A DNA stretch of 9,521 bases from an uncultured Tolumonas sp. (GTDB lineage Bacteria; Pseudomonadota; Gammaproteobacteria; Enterobacterales; Aeromonadaceae), in the NCBI GenBank assembly GCA_903931645.1, contig CAIZDF010000541.1, forward strand, positions 1 to 9,521, read 5' to 3'. Every line of letters starts with the position of its first letter. Positions within the stretch are counted from its first letter, which is position 1. Position numbers and translations under genes: made by a program. The notes under the pieces are model-generated. The model saw only the letters and a program-made list of their open reading frames with translations, did no database searches and was not told the origin of the DNA. Positions 1 through 7,622 of this stretch are shown one piece after another.

Positions 1-354
1 ACGGTCGAGCAGGTCAAAGCGTTGCTCGCGGCAGGCTATAACCCGCATGATTATTATCGACAAGATCCGCGTTTGAAAGCGGCCTTGGATGAGCTGATGA
101 GCGGCTATTACACCCCAGATGAACCACAAGCGCTGCAACCGTTGTGGCACAGCCTGCTGGAAGGCGGTGATCCATATCTGGTACTGGCCGATTTCGATGC
201 CTACTGGTATGCCCAGCAACAGATTGATGCGCTGTATCAGCAACCGGAAGAGTGGCTGCGTCGTTGTATTCTGAATACGGCCCGTACCGGCATGTTCAGC
301 GCCGACCGTTCTATCCGTGATTATCAACAACAAATCTGGCAGCCACAGGCGTAA
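1..354 (+). CDS. malP: Maltodextrin phosphorylase MalP, C-terminal 117 residues (5' end outside window)
   Basis: MalP is a cytoplasmic PLP-dependent glycogen/maltodextrin phosphorylase that releases glucose-1-phosphate from the non-reducing end of linear maltodextrins. The reading frame is open from base 1 and ends at TAA 352-354, so only the C-terminal domain is seen. Family signatures include TVEQVKALLAAGY at the start, GGDPYLVLADFDAY in the middle, and ILNTARTGMFSADRSIRDY near the end. These match the conserved tail of E. coli MalP almost residue for residue. The PLP-binding lysine should lie close upstream, outside the window. malQ starts 8 nt after the stop and its ribosome site overlaps the stop codon, so the two genes are one operon, probably translationally coupled. 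The operon promoter is outside the window. Glycogen phosphorylase GlgP shares this fold, but the malQ neighbour favours MalP. Confidence 0.95.
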   Translation, partial: TVEQVKALLAAGYNPHDYYRQDPRLKAALDELMSGYYTPDEPQALQPLWHSLLEGGDPYLVLADFDAYWYAQQQIDALYQQPEEWLRRCILNTARTGMFSADRSIRDYQQQIWQPQA

Positions 355-362
355 GGGCAGTT

Positions 363-2480
363 ATGGATATTTCGACTATTGAAACGGCCGCTAATGCGGC
401 CGGTATTGCCAGCAGTTACATCAGTGCTTCCGGTCAGCCCGTGCAGATCGCGGCCAGTGCCCGACAAAAAATTCTGGATGCCTTACAAACCAGCCCCACT
501 ACCAGGGAGTCATTCTTACCGCCGGTGTGTGTGTTTCGGCAAGGCGAATTACCGCGCATTTTATTACAAAAGGCGGTACCGGATACCTGCCACTGGCGGT
601 TACAACCCGAACAAGGCAAACCGCTGCGCGGCACAGTCACCCATGGTTTTCTGACTTTGCCGGAAGAGTTACCACTCGGCTATCACACACTCTGTCTGTT
701 GCAGGGCCGCAAAGTGATTGCCGAAAGTCGGGTCATCATGGCACCACGACGTTGTTATGAGTCGGACGAGATCCGACAGGGTAAAAAAATCTGGGGTGCG
801 TGTGTGCAGTTATACACCCTGCGTTCCGATGAAAACTGGGGCATTGGTGATTTTGCCGATCTGAAACAGATGCTGACCGAACTGGCCACTTATGGTGCCG
901 ATTTTATCGGTCTGAACCCGCTGCATGCGCTGTATCCAGCAAGCCCCGACAGTGCCAGCCCGTACAGCCCTTCGTCGCGTCGCTGGCTGAATATTATCTA
1001 TATTGCCGTGCACAAACTGCCGGATTTCCAGCTCAGCTCTGCCGCACAATTGTGGTGGCAAACACCGCAGATCCAGCAACAGCTGCAAGCACTGCGTGAT
1101 AACGATCAGGTCGATTATGCGCAAGTGACCGCGCTGAAACTGACCGGGTTAAAGCTGGCCTATCACTATTTTGCCACGCTGCCGGACGACACACCACGCG
1201 TCACCGAGTTTGAACAGTTCCGCAAACAACAAGGCGAAAGCCTGCAACAACAAGCCACCTATGATGCATTGCATGTGCACCTGAAACAGCAAGATGCCAA
1301 TGCCTGGGGCTGGCCGGCGTGGCCGGTGGAATATCAGCAATGGCAAAACCCGGCGATGGAACAGTTCCGGAAAGAACAGGCGGAGGAAATTCGTTTTTAC
1401 GCCTGGCTGCAATGGCTGGCGCAAGGGCAACTGCAGGAGTGCCAGCAGACCGCACGTGAACACGGCATGTTAATTGGCTTATACCGCGATCTGGCGGTAG
1501 GCGTGACCGAAGGCGGCACCGAGACTTGGTGCGATCGTGAACTGTATTGCCTGAAAGCCGCGGTTGGTGCACCACCGGATATTTTAGGCCCGTTGGGTCA
1601 AAACTGGGGGCTGCCACCGATGAGCCCGCAAGTGATGATCGCACGCGGTTATCAGCCGTTTATCGATCTGATCCGCGCCAACATGACGCATTGCGGCGCA
1701 TTGCGCATCGACCATGTCATGGGGCTGTTGCGTTTGTGGTGGGTGCCGCAAGGTGACACCGCAGTAGATGGCGCGTTTGTCAGTTATCCGGTCGATGATC
1801 TGCTGGCGATTTTGTCGCTGGAAAGTCAGCGTCAACAATGCATGGTGATCGGCGAAGATTTGGGCACGGTGCCGGACGAAATCGTCGCCAAGCTGCGCGA
1901 TAACGGCGTCTATTCCTACAAAGTATTTTATTTTGAGCGGGCGCCGGACAGCGGTTTTTATTCTCCGCGCGACTATCCAGCACAGGCGATGACCACCCTA
2001 TCCACACACGACATGCCGACCCTGTATGGTTATTGGCAAGCCGATGATTTGACGCTGGGGCAACAGCTCGGGTTATATCCGGATGCCGAGGTGCTGACGA
2101 GTTTATATGCCGATCGCGAACATGCCAAACAGCGCATGCTCGACAGTCTGCATAGCTTACACAGTCTGCCGGAAGAATATGGCCGGCAGGCACACGGCAT
2201 GGTGATGAACCCCATCTTAAACCGGGGCATTCACTACCATGTCGCCATGACTAACAGTGCGTTACTGGGCCTGCAACCGGAGGACTGGCTGAACATGCAG
2301 GCGCCGGTCAATGTACCCGGCACCACGCATGAGATTTACCCCAACTGGCGCCGCAAGTTGAGCTGCTCGCTGCACGCGATGTTCCACAACCCCGAGGTAA
2401 CCTCGCTGCTGACCGAGATTGATCGGCGCCGCCGACAGTTATCCCCAAACAACTTGGAGTTGCAGGTAGGCGGCAAGTGA
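363..2480 (+). CDS. malQ: 4-alpha-glucanotransferase (amylomaltase) MalQ, with repeat-derived C-terminus
   Basis: MalQ is a cytoplasmic GH77 amylomaltase. It transfers dextrinyl units between maltodextrins, releasing glucose and making longer chains for MalP. The protein is 705 aa against 694 in E. coli. The N-terminal ~140 residues are the accessory region, followed by the catalytic barrel from about KIWGACVQLYTLRS. Expected catalytic residues are present: nucleophile Asp450 in ALRIDHVMG, acid/base Glu498 in VIGEDLGTVP, and transition-state Asp550 in LSTHDMPTL. Each is shifted by +2 from the E. coli positions I recall. The ATG at 363 is preceded by TAAGGG (352-357), which includes the malP stop. 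After the conserved DRRRR near the C-terminus, the last 12 residues (SPNNLELQVGGK, 694-705) and the TGA lie inside an ERIC-like element, replacing the shorter E. coli tail. An intrinsic terminator follows at 2588. Confidence 0.97.
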   Translation: MDISTIETAANAAGIASSYISASGQPVQIAASARQKILDALQTSPTTRESFLPPVCVFRQGELPRILLQKAVPDTCHWRLQPEQGKPLRGTVTHGFLTLPEELPLGYHTLCLLQGRKVIAESRVIMAPRRCYESDEIRQGKKIWGACVQLYTLRSDENWGIGDFADLKQMLTELATYGADFIGLNPLHALYPASPDSASPYSPSSRRWLNIIYIAVHKLPDFQLSSAAQLWWQTPQIQQQLQALRDNDQVDYAQVTALKLTGLKLAYHYFATLPDDTPRVTEFEQFRKQQGESLQQQATYDALHVHLKQQDANAWGWPAWPVEYQQWQNPAMEQFRKEQAEEIRFYAWLQWLAQGQLQECQQTAREHGMLIGLYRDLAVGVTEGGTETWCDRELYCLKAAVGAPPDILGPLGQNWGLPPMSPQVMIARGYQPFIDLIRANMTHCGALRIDHVMGLLRLWWVPQGDTAVDGAFVSYPVDDLLAILSLESQRQQCMVIGEDLGTVPDEIVAKLRDNGVYSYKVFYFERAPDSGFYSPRDYPAQAMTTLSTHDMPTLYGYWQADDLTLGQQLGLYPDAEVLTSLYADREHAKQRMLDSLHSLHSLPEEYGRQAHGMVMNPILNRGIHYHVAMTNSALLGLQPEDWLNMQAPVNVPGTTHEIYPNWRRKLSCSLHAMFHNPEVTSLLTEIDRRRRQLSPNNLELQVGGK

Positions 2481-2567
2481 ATGAGACCCCATGAGCATAG
2501 ATAAACTATGTGATTGGGGCGAATGAACGCAGCCAACGCCACTGCAGCTTCAAGTGGGAAGGGGATA
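2440..2567 (+). repeat. ERIC (IRU)-like repeat, full length, overlapping the malQ 3' end
   Basis: This 128-bp imperfect palindrome fits the ~127-bp Enterobacterial Repetitive Intergenic Consensus as I remember it. The left arm holds GTTGCAGGTAGGCGGCAAG (2459-2477; ERIC GTTGCAGGAAGGCGGCAAG). The centre pairs CCCCATGAGCATAG (2487-2500) with CTATGTGATTGGGG (2506-2519). The right arm reads GAATGAACGCAGCCAACGC (2521-2539), then CTGCAGCTTCAAGT and a GGGGATA end, as in ERIC GAGCGNAGCCAACGC...GGGTATA. The outer 26 bp at 2440-2465 and 2542-2567 are inverted repeats matching at 20 of 26 positions by eye. The terminal 7 bp, TATCCCC/GGGGATA, are perfect. Ends in TA agree with the proposed TA target of ERICs. 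ERICs carry no genes, spread by an unknown route, and fold strongly as RNA. A copy here would affect the 3' end of malPQ mRNA. The identification rests on recalled consensus, not a search. Confidence 0.88.
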
Positions 2568-2587
2568 TCCTACTGATCGGATTTTTT

Positions 2588-2611
2588 GGGACTGCTTGCA
2601 GTCCCTTTTTT
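2588..2611 (+). terminator. Rho-independent terminator of malPQ
   Basis: GGGACTGC (2588-2595) and GCAGTCCC (2598-2605) form a perfect stem; with the innermost pair open it is 7 bp with a CTTG tetraloop. It is followed directly by six T (2606-2611). It lies 107 nt after the malQ stop and 20 nt beyond the ERIC-like element. On the minus strand the hairpin is followed by A rather than T, so it should act only on the malPQ transcript. Its T tract overlaps the stop codon of the convergent hydrolase gene (2610-2612). Confidence 0.9.
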
Positions 2612-3575
2612 ATCCTGCTGAGTTCGCTAACTCAAGCGCTGCACCGCGTACTAATTGCAGCGATTGTCCGATCGCCGGGATCGCCAACCGCGTGGCTGGC
2701 AAATGGGCTTTATGCCATAAATCACGCAGCCGTAATGGCGGCTCTTGCAATGGTTCATCGGTGAGTTTGAACGTGCCCCAGTGCATGGCAACAAACAACT
2801 CGGCCCCTAAGGCGGCAAATGCCTTCATGGCATCGTCAGGGTCCATGTGTTGATGGCGCATAAACCAGCGCGGCGCATACGCACCGATCGGTAACATCGC
2901 CACATCAATCGGGCCACAACGCCGGCCAATCTCAGTAAAACCCTCAAACCAGGCGGTATCACCAGCGTGATAAGCGCGAAAGCCGTCATGTTCTATGACA
3001 AAACCACCCCACCAGCTAGTGTTCATATCCAGCAAGCCTCGACGGCTCCAGTGTTCAGCAGGCACAAAAGTCACTTTGATGCCGAACACGTCGGTTTGTT
3101 GCCACCATTCCAATTCCTGCACATGCGGAAAACCATTCCGCAGAAACCACTGTTTCATGCCGTGCGGCACCAGATATAACGGCGTCGAACCCAGTCGTTT
3201 CAGAGTTGGCACGTCCATATGGTCACGATGATTATGCGTGATCATCACCACATCAATGTTCTTCGGTAACGCCGACCAGCTTAAGCCCGGGGCAACATTG
3301 CGCGGCACCACGCCACCCAGTGACGCCGACATCACCGGGTCGATCAGCATATTACAGCCAGCCAGTTGCAGCAGAAATGAGGAGTGGCCAATCCAGGTCA
3401 ACAGATCTTGCCCCGATTGCAAAATAGAGCCGTCGTTATGCACCACCGGCACCGGCACACCGGTACGCGGCGAACGCGGTTGCCGTTCCGCATGCCAGCC
3501 GGTTTGGCGGCGCAGGATATGGCGGATGGGAAAAGCGCGTTGACGACCGTCATGATTGGTATAGCGCATAGTCAT
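2610..3575 (-). CDS. Metallo-beta-lactamase-fold hydrolase, NAPE-PLD/UlaG-like
   Basis: A 321-aa metallo-hydrolase of the Lactamase_B_2 type. Visible motifs are WIGHSSFLLQL (61-71), LIDPV (77-81), the metal motif THNHRDH (113-119: His114, His116, Asp118, His119), AEHWSRRGLLDMNTSWWG (173-190), HAGDTAWF (203-210, Asp206) and AMHWGTF (263-269, His265). HWS.R, the LPIGAY.PR block and HWGTF with LTDEP are characteristic of proteins resembling N-acyl-phosphatidylethanolamine phospholipase D, so a phosphodiesterase or lactonase-type reaction with two metal ions is likely. The substrate is unknown. No signal peptide or membrane segment is evident; the first ~50 residues are basic and poorly conserved. 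ATG 3575 is preceded by AGGA at 5 nt; a second ATG at 3569 is 11 nt away and is possible. The gene faces malQ and is cut off from malEFG by the terminator at 3634-3660, so it probably has its own promoter in 3576-3633. A link to maltose metabolism is not shown. Confidence 0.88.
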   Translation of the reverse strand: MTMRYTNHDGRQRAFPIRHILRRQTGWHAERQPRSPRTGVPVPVVHNDGSILQSGQDLLTWIGHSSFLLQLAGCNMLIDPVMSASLGGVVPRNVAPGLSWSALPKNIDVVMITHNHRDHMDVPTLKRLGSTPLYLVPHGMKQWFLRNGFPHVQELEWWQQTDVFGIKVTFVPAEHWSRRGLLDMNTSWWGGFVIEHDGFRAYHAGDTAWFEGFTEIGRRCGPIDVAMLPIGAYAPRWFMRHQHMDPDDAMKAFAALGAELFVAMHWGTFKLTDEPLQEPPLRLRDLWHKAHLPATRLAIPAIGQSLQLVRGAALELANSAG

Positions 3576-3633
3576 ACTATTCCTGCAACAAATGGAATAG
3601 GGAAAAGACCCTAACTTAAGAAAAGCGTAGCAT
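3576..3633 (-). promoter_or_regulatory. Presumed leader/promoter segment of the metallo-hydrolase gene
   Basis: The hydrolase gene lies just after the malEFG terminator, so a start signal is expected in these 58 bp. Reading the minus strand, the segment is AT-rich. A weak pair, TTCTTA and TATTCC about 17 bp apart, is the best sigma-70-like combination I can find, and it is a poor match. The ribosome site AGGA sits 5 nt before ATG 3575. Alternatively, the gene is expressed by read-through from malG. Confidence 0.3.
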
Positions 3634-3660
3634 AAAAAAATGCCAGTCTGGCGACTGGCA
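3634..3660 (-). terminator. Rho-independent terminator of malEFG
   Basis: The perfect 8-bp stem TGCCAGTC/GACTGGCA (3641-3648 and 3653-3660) has a 4-nt loop. On the minus strand it is followed by seven T (complement of 3634-3640). It lies 54 nt past the malG stop and ends the malEFG transcript before the metallo-hydrolase gene. On the plus strand no T run follows, so it appears one-directional. Confidence 0.92.
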
Positions 3661-3714
3661 TCCGGGAATAAACTCCGTCAAAACAAGGGACGATAAAAAA
3701 ACCGAATGAAAAAA

Positions 3715-4605
3715 CTACCCTTTAACACCACCAGCGGTTAAACCGCCCACCAGCCAACGTTGCGCCAGCAGGAACACTACTGTGATTGGAATCGCTGACA
3801 GCACGGCGGCCGCGGCGAAATCCCCCCACAGATAGTTTTGTGGATACAGATATTGCTGCATGCCAACCGCCAGCGTGTAGCTGCCGACATCACGCAACAA
3901 TAATGACGCGATCGGTACTTCTGTCACCGCACCGATGAACGACAAAATAAACACCACCGCCAAAATTGGCACCGACAGCGGCAATAACACCAGACGGAAG
4001 GCCTGCCACGGGGTGGCACCATCCAGCGCCGCTGCTTCTTCCAGCGAGCCGTCGATGGTTTCGAAATAACCTTTGATGGTCCAGACATGCAGCGCAATGC
4101 CGCCCAGATAAGCAAACACCAACCCGCCATGCGTATTCAGCCCCAGAAACGGAATGTATTGCCCGATCCGGTCAAACAACGCATACAACGCCACCAGTGA
4201 CAGCACTGCCGGGAACATCTGGAAAATCAGCATCCCTTTCAGCAGTGAACTCTTGCCGCGGAATTTCATGCGGGCAAACGCATACGCACAGGTGGTCGAT
4301 AACGCCACAATACCGGTCGCCGTAATGGTGGCGACTTTCACCGAGTTCCACAGCCACAACAGCACTGGGAACGGCGGTGGCGTTACTGTGCCGTCTGGAT
4401 TGGTGATGCTGAAACCCAGTGCCAGTTTCCAGTGTTCCAATGACGGATGTGATGGGATCAGCTCACCGGTGGCGAAGTTCCCGCTGCGCAGTGAAATGGC
4501 CACCACCATCAGTAACGGGAACATGATCAGCGCAATAAACACCCACAGACTAAGATGAGCGGCCCACAGGCGATAACGCAATGCTTTAGTTTGTACGATA
4601 GCCAT
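3715..4605 (-). CDS. malG: Maltose/maltodextrin ABC transporter permease MalG
   Basis: Inner-membrane permease subunit that pairs with MalF to form the maltodextrin path of MalFGK2. It is 296 aa, the same length as E. coli MalG. Six membrane segments are expected; clear hydrophobic stretches lie near residues 18-38, 90-110, 125-143, 160-176, 208-228 and 264-284. The cytoplasmic EAA loop that docks on MalK is [18 protein letters not shown] (189-206). The C-terminus [14 protein letters not shown] tail ([10 protein letters not shown]) is conserved; in the E. coli structure this tail reaches into the MalK interface. The start ATG 4605 has TAAGGAG in front, and that TAA is the malF stop, leaving 12 nt between the genes and implying translational coupling. 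The terminator at 3634-3660 follows. MalF/MalG-like sugar permeases are numerous, but the near-identity and context make the assignment firm. Confidence 0.98.
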   Translation of the reverse strand: MAIVQTKALRYRLWAAHLSLWVFIALIMFPLLMVVAISLRSGNFATGELIPSHPSLEHWKLALGFSITNPDGTVTPPPFPVLLWLWNSVKVATITATGIVALSTTCAYAFARMKFRGKSSLLKGMLIFQMFPAVLSLVALYALFDRIGQYIPFLGLNTHGGLVFAYLGGIALHVWTIKGYFETIDGSLEEAAALDGATPWQAFRLVLLPLSVPILAVVFILSFIGAVTEVPIASLLLRDVGSYTLAVGMQQYLYPQNYLWGDFAAAAVLSAIPITVVFLLAQRWLVGGLTAGGVKG

Positions 4606-4617
4606 AACAGCCGCTCC

Positions 4618-6204
4618 TTATTGTTCCAGACTCAGTTTGCTGGCCTTCAGGTTCAGAATTGCCAATCCACCCACCAGCAGGAAAATCAACGTCGCAATCG
4701 CCGCCGCCAGACCGAAGTCTTGTCCACCGCCGCCTTCGAAGGCAATACGGTAGGTATAACTGACCAACAGATCGGTATTACCGGCTGGTGTACTGGTGCC
4801 GAGCATGTTCGGGCCACCGTTCGTCAGCAACTGGATCAACACGAAATTATTGAAGTTGAAGGCAAAACAAGCAATCAGCAACGGGGTCAGCGGTTTGATC
4901 AATAGCGGCAACGTGATACGGAAGAAGTTCTGCAATGGTGTCGCACCATCCAGCGCCGACGCTTCGTACAAATCTTCCGGGATCGCCTTCAACAGCCCCA
5001 TACACAGGATCATCATGTACGGATAACCCAGCCAAACGTTCACGATCAGGATCATCGCTTTCGCCAGCAGCGGGTCGGTAAACCAGGTTGGTTTGATGCC
5101 GAGCAGCTGTTCCAGCACCAGATTGATCTCACCAAAACTTTGGTTAAACAACCCTTTAAAAATCAGGATCGAGATAAACCCCGGCACCGCATACGGTAGA
5201 ATCAACAGCAAACGATAGGTGGCTTTGCCCTGCAGTGGCTGCCACTGCACCAGACAAGCCAACACCATGCCAATCGCCAGCGTACACAGCACGGTTAAGC
5301 CAGAAAACAGCACCGTCCAGATGAAGATCTTGATAAACGGCTGCTGAATACCTTTGTCTTGCAACACGCGCAGGAAGTTATCCCAGCCAATGTTCACGGT
5401 GTAACCCGGGCTCATCGCCGACCCCGGCACCCACGCACCTTTGGCATCCACCGCCTGATAAAAGCCGGTTTTGTCGTTCGGTTGATACAACTGGCTGGTC
5501 TGATTATTCAGTAAACCACGACCATCACTTTGTAAGGTATATAACGGGCGCGTGGCTGAGAACTGACGTAATGAACTCATCACCAATTCGCTGCCATCCG
5601 GCATAACCGCGGTCAGCTGACCCAGTGCCTGACGGTTTTTGGTGATCACCCGCAGTGGCGCTTTTTCCGCCTCGGCCAGTGTGGTTTGCGTTTCCATTTT
5701 CAGCCGCTGTGGCTGGTTATCCAGCACAAATGGTGCGGATAACAGGATCTGATTGCTGTCTGGGTCTTGCAGCTGTAACTGCCAATGCCCGTCACTACCC
5801 AGCAAAGTAAAACTCAAGGTGTTACCACTTTGAAACTGGCGTTGCAGCAGCACGGATTGTGCACGCTCAAAGCTCAGCTGATGCACGGCACTGTAATTGG
5901 TAAACGCAATGCCGGTGGTGCAAAACAACGGAAACAACACAAACAGCCCCATGCCCACCAGCCCCGGGTAGACATAGCGCCACGAATAGGCTTTTTTGCT
6001 GGCAAACAGATATAACCCTGTGCCAACCAGCAACAGCGTCAGCATGGCAAACAGATATTCGCGCTGCGCGTACATCTGCACAATTAAGTAACCGTTCAGC
6101 ACGGCCACCAGGCCAAGTAACGAACGGGAAAAGATCGCGCTGCGCCACCACTTCTGATTCTGTGGCTGGCGCGGCGGAGTGGTATGGGCAACCGATAACT
6201 GCAT
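4618..6204 (-). CDS. malF: Maltose/maltodextrin ABC transporter permease MalF
   Basis: The larger inner-membrane permease of MalFGK2, carrying the transmembrane sugar site. It is 528 aa against 514 in E. coli, and most of the difference is a longer polar N-terminus before QKWWRS. Hydrophobic segments occur near 27-45, 50-68 and 80-102. They are followed by the large periplasmic P2 domain (about 103-290) that contacts MalE, then further segments from about 291 to 515. The EAA loop for MalK is DLYEASALDGATPLQNFF (411-428). Other hallmarks are LPYAVPGFISILIFKGLFNQSFGEIN, AFNFNNFVLIQLLTNGGP and FEGGGGQDFGLAAA, in segments that are nearly invariant in MalF. ATG 6204 is preceded by GGAG at 6 nt. 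It lies 70 nt after malE with a stable hairpin in the gap, and malG follows after 12 nt. P2 is a MalF hallmark that separates it from other sugar permeases. Confidence 0.98.
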   Translation of the reverse strand: MQLSVAHTTPPRQPQNQKWWRSAIFSRSLLGLVAVLNGYLIVQMYAQREYLFAMLTLLLVGTGLYLFASKKAYSWRYVYPGLVGMGLFVLFPLFCTTGIAFTNYSAVHQLSFERAQSVLLQRQFQSGNTLSFTLLGSDGHWQLQLQDPDSNQILLSAPFVLDNQPQRLKMETQTTLAEAEKAPLRVITKNRQALGQLTAVMPDGSELVMSSLRQFSATRPLYTLQSDGRGLLNNQTSQLYQPNDKTGFYQAVDAKGAWVPGSAMSPGYTVNIGWDNFLRVLQDKGIQQPFIKIFIWTVLFSGLTVLCTLAIGMVLACLVQWQPLQGKATYRLLLILPYAVPGFISILIFKGLFNQSFGEINLVLEQLLGIKPTWFTDPLLAKAMILIVNVWLGYPYMMILCMGLLKAIPEDLYEASALDGATPLQNFFRITLPLLIKPLTPLLIACFAFNFNNFVLIQLLTNGGPNMLGTSTPAGNTDLLVSYTYRIAFEGGGGQDFGLAAAIATLIFLLVGGLAILNLKASKLSLEQ

Positions 6205-6228
6205 GAGGCACTCCGTCTGATTACAACT

Positions 6229-6248
6229 GAGGGCGGCAACCCGCCCTC
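6229..6248 (-). ncRNA. Stable mRNA hairpin between malE and malF (not a terminator)
   Basis: GAGGGCGG and CCGCCCTC form a perfect GC-rich 8-bp stem with a 4-nt loop. The stem starts 26 nt after the malE stop in the malEFG transcript. No T run follows on the minus strand, and malF's ribosome site comes about 15 nt later, so it is not an intrinsic terminator. In E. coli the malE-malF gap holds REP sequences that protect upstream malE mRNA and help give high MalE relative to MalF/MalG. This hairpin occupies the equivalent place and may do the same job; that is inference. It is listed as an RNA structure, not as a separate small RNA gene. Confidence 0.7.
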
Positions 6249-6274
6249 TTATTCTGACTACGACGAGCGGGGTA

Positions 6275-7456
6275 TTACTTCGTCATTTGTTTTGCAACTT
6301 CGTCCAGTGCGGCTTTCACCGGCTGGCGACCTGTGGTCGCATTGATAATGGCGTTTTTCTCGGCATACCAGAACGCCGTCATCTGCGGGATGTTTGGCAT
6401 GATTTCACCTTCACGCGCATTCGCCATGGTCGCGGCGATACGAGGGTCAGCTTCCAGTTTCTTCTGATAAGACATCAGTGAAACCGCGCCCAACGGTTTG
6501 TCTTTGTTAACCGAGGCCAGACCTTCATCCGTCAGCAGGTAGTTTTCCAGAAACTCCGCCGCCAGATCTTTATTCGGGCTGGCTGAGTTAATACCGGCGG
6601 TCAACACACCGACAAAGGCTTTCGACATTTTGCCTTTGAAGGTTGGCAACTGTGCAACACCATAATGGATACCGCTCTTATCGGAGTTGCTCCATGCCCA
6701 CGGACCATTAATGGTCATCGCGGTTTCACCTTTATTGAAGGCGGCATCGGCAATCGAGTAATCCACATCTGCTGAGATGTGTTTGTTTTTGATTAAATCG
6801 ACAATGAATTGCAGGCTGGATTGCGCACCGGCATTGTTCACGCCGACATTTTTCGCATCATACCCTTCTGGTGTGGCTTTAAAGGCATAACCACCCGCTG
6901 CTGCCAGCAATGGCCAAGAGAAGTATGGCTCTTGCAGGTTCCACATGATGGCACTCTTACCTTTGGCGCGTAACTCTTTATCTAAAGCCGGAATTTCTTC
7001 CCAGCTCTTCGGCGGAGTTTTGATCAAGTCTTTGTTATAAATCAGCGATAACGCTTCAACTGCCACCGGATAACCGATCAGCTTGCCGTTAAAGCGTACC
7101 GCATCCCAAGTGAATGGGAACATTTTGTCTTTCAGAGCTTTGGATGGATGCACTTCGGTCAGCAAACCGGATTGCGCGTAACCACCGAAACGGTCATGAG
7201 CCCAGAACACGATATCCGGGCCATCACCAGTGGCAGCCACTTGCGGATATTTCTCTTCCATTTTATCTGGATGTTCCACCAGCACCTGTACACCGGTGTC
7301 TTTTTCAAATTTTTTGCCGACTTCCGCCAGACCGTTATAACCTTTATCACCATTGATCCAGATAACCAGTTTCCCTTCCTGCAATTTGGCCATCGCCGGT
7401 GCAGAAATTACGAGAGCTGCTAATGCGGTCAGCGCCAGATTTTTTATCTTTTTCAT
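6275..7456 (-). CDS. malE: Periplasmic maltose/maltodextrin-binding protein MalE
   Basis: Periplasmic binding protein that captures maltose and maltodextrins and delivers them to MalFGK2; in E. coli it also serves maltose chemotaxis via Tar. The product is 393 aa. A Sec signal peptide (MKKIKN, hydrophobic core, APAMA) cleaves after residue 23, leaving a mature protein of 370 aa, the same as E. coli. Mature residues Asp14, Lys15, Trp62, Asp65 and Arg66, known sugar contacts in MBP, fall at identical positions. The later aromatic contacts are in NLQEPYF, GPWAWSN and AFWYAEK. The frame stays open upstream to 7666, but ATG 7456 is chosen because it has an AAGGAT site 6 nt before it and begins a proper signal peptide. 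It is the first gene of malEFG, read away from malK. The residues match MalE rather than a generic sugar-binding protein. Confidence 0.98.
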   Translation of the reverse strand: MKKIKNLALTALAALVISAPAMAKLQEGKLVIWINGDKGYNGLAEVGKKFEKDTGVQVLVEHPDKMEEKYPQVAATGDGPDIVFWAHDRFGGYAQSGLLTEVHPSKALKDKMFPFTWDAVRFNGKLIGYPVAVEALSLIYNKDLIKTPPKSWEEIPALDKELRAKGKSAIMWNLQEPYFSWPLLAAAGGYAFKATPEGYDAKNVGVNNAGAQSSLQFIVDLIKNKHISADVDYSIADAAFNKGETAMTINGPWAWSNSDKSGIHYGVAQLPTFKGKMSKAFVGVLTAGINSASPNKDLAAEFLENYLLTDEGLASVNKDKPLGAVSLMSYQKKLEADPRIAATMANAREGEIMPNIPQMTAFWYAEKNAIINATTGRQPVKAALDEVAKQMTK

Positions 7457-7462
7457 TGTCAC

Positions 7463-7468
7463 ATCCTT
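7463..7468 (-). promoter_or_regulatory. Ribosome binding site fixing the malE start
   Basis: AAGGAT on the minus strand, 6 nt before ATG 7456. The in-frame ATG eight codons upstream and the longer open frame to 7666 lack such a site and would mask the signal peptide. Confidence 0.8.
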
Positions 7469-7597
7469 CTTGAATGGCATAACGAAGCTGTTAGATAGTC
7501 CGGAGAAAAGGGGGATAACTGAGACAACACAGAAACTGCATCGACCTTCTTTTCCGGCAACGGTACACAGTCTGCAGTGGCGTAGCGATACTGGCAT

Positions 7598-7622
7598 CCT
7601 CCTCCCTTCTACGCCCCTCCCC
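7598..7622 (-). promoter_or_regulatory. MalT-box-like pair, malE side
   Basis: The MalT box consensus is GGGGA(T/G)GAGG. On the minus strand, 7598-7607 reads AGGGAGGAGG (9 of 10) and 7613-7622 reads GGGGAGGGGC (8 of 10). They are direct repeats 15 bp apart and point toward malE. MalT, the ATP- and maltotriose-dependent activator, normally sits near -38 of its promoters. That would put a malE start near 7565, where the best -10 on the minus strand, CAGACT (7569-7574), is poor. The identification is by consensus only. Confidence 0.55.

Noticed and set aside
2588..2611. Bidirectional terminator serving the hydrolase gene as well
   Set aside because: On the minus strand the stem is followed by A, not T, so no U tract would be made.
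2510..2853. Small plus-strand frames across the ERIC-like element and into the hydrolase gene
   Set aside because: They lie over repeat DNA and antisense to a well-supported gene, with no family resemblance.
7511..7520. GGGGATAACT as a plus-strand MalT box
   Set aside because: Only 7 of 10 matches, isolated, and with wrong orientation and distance for a malE start.
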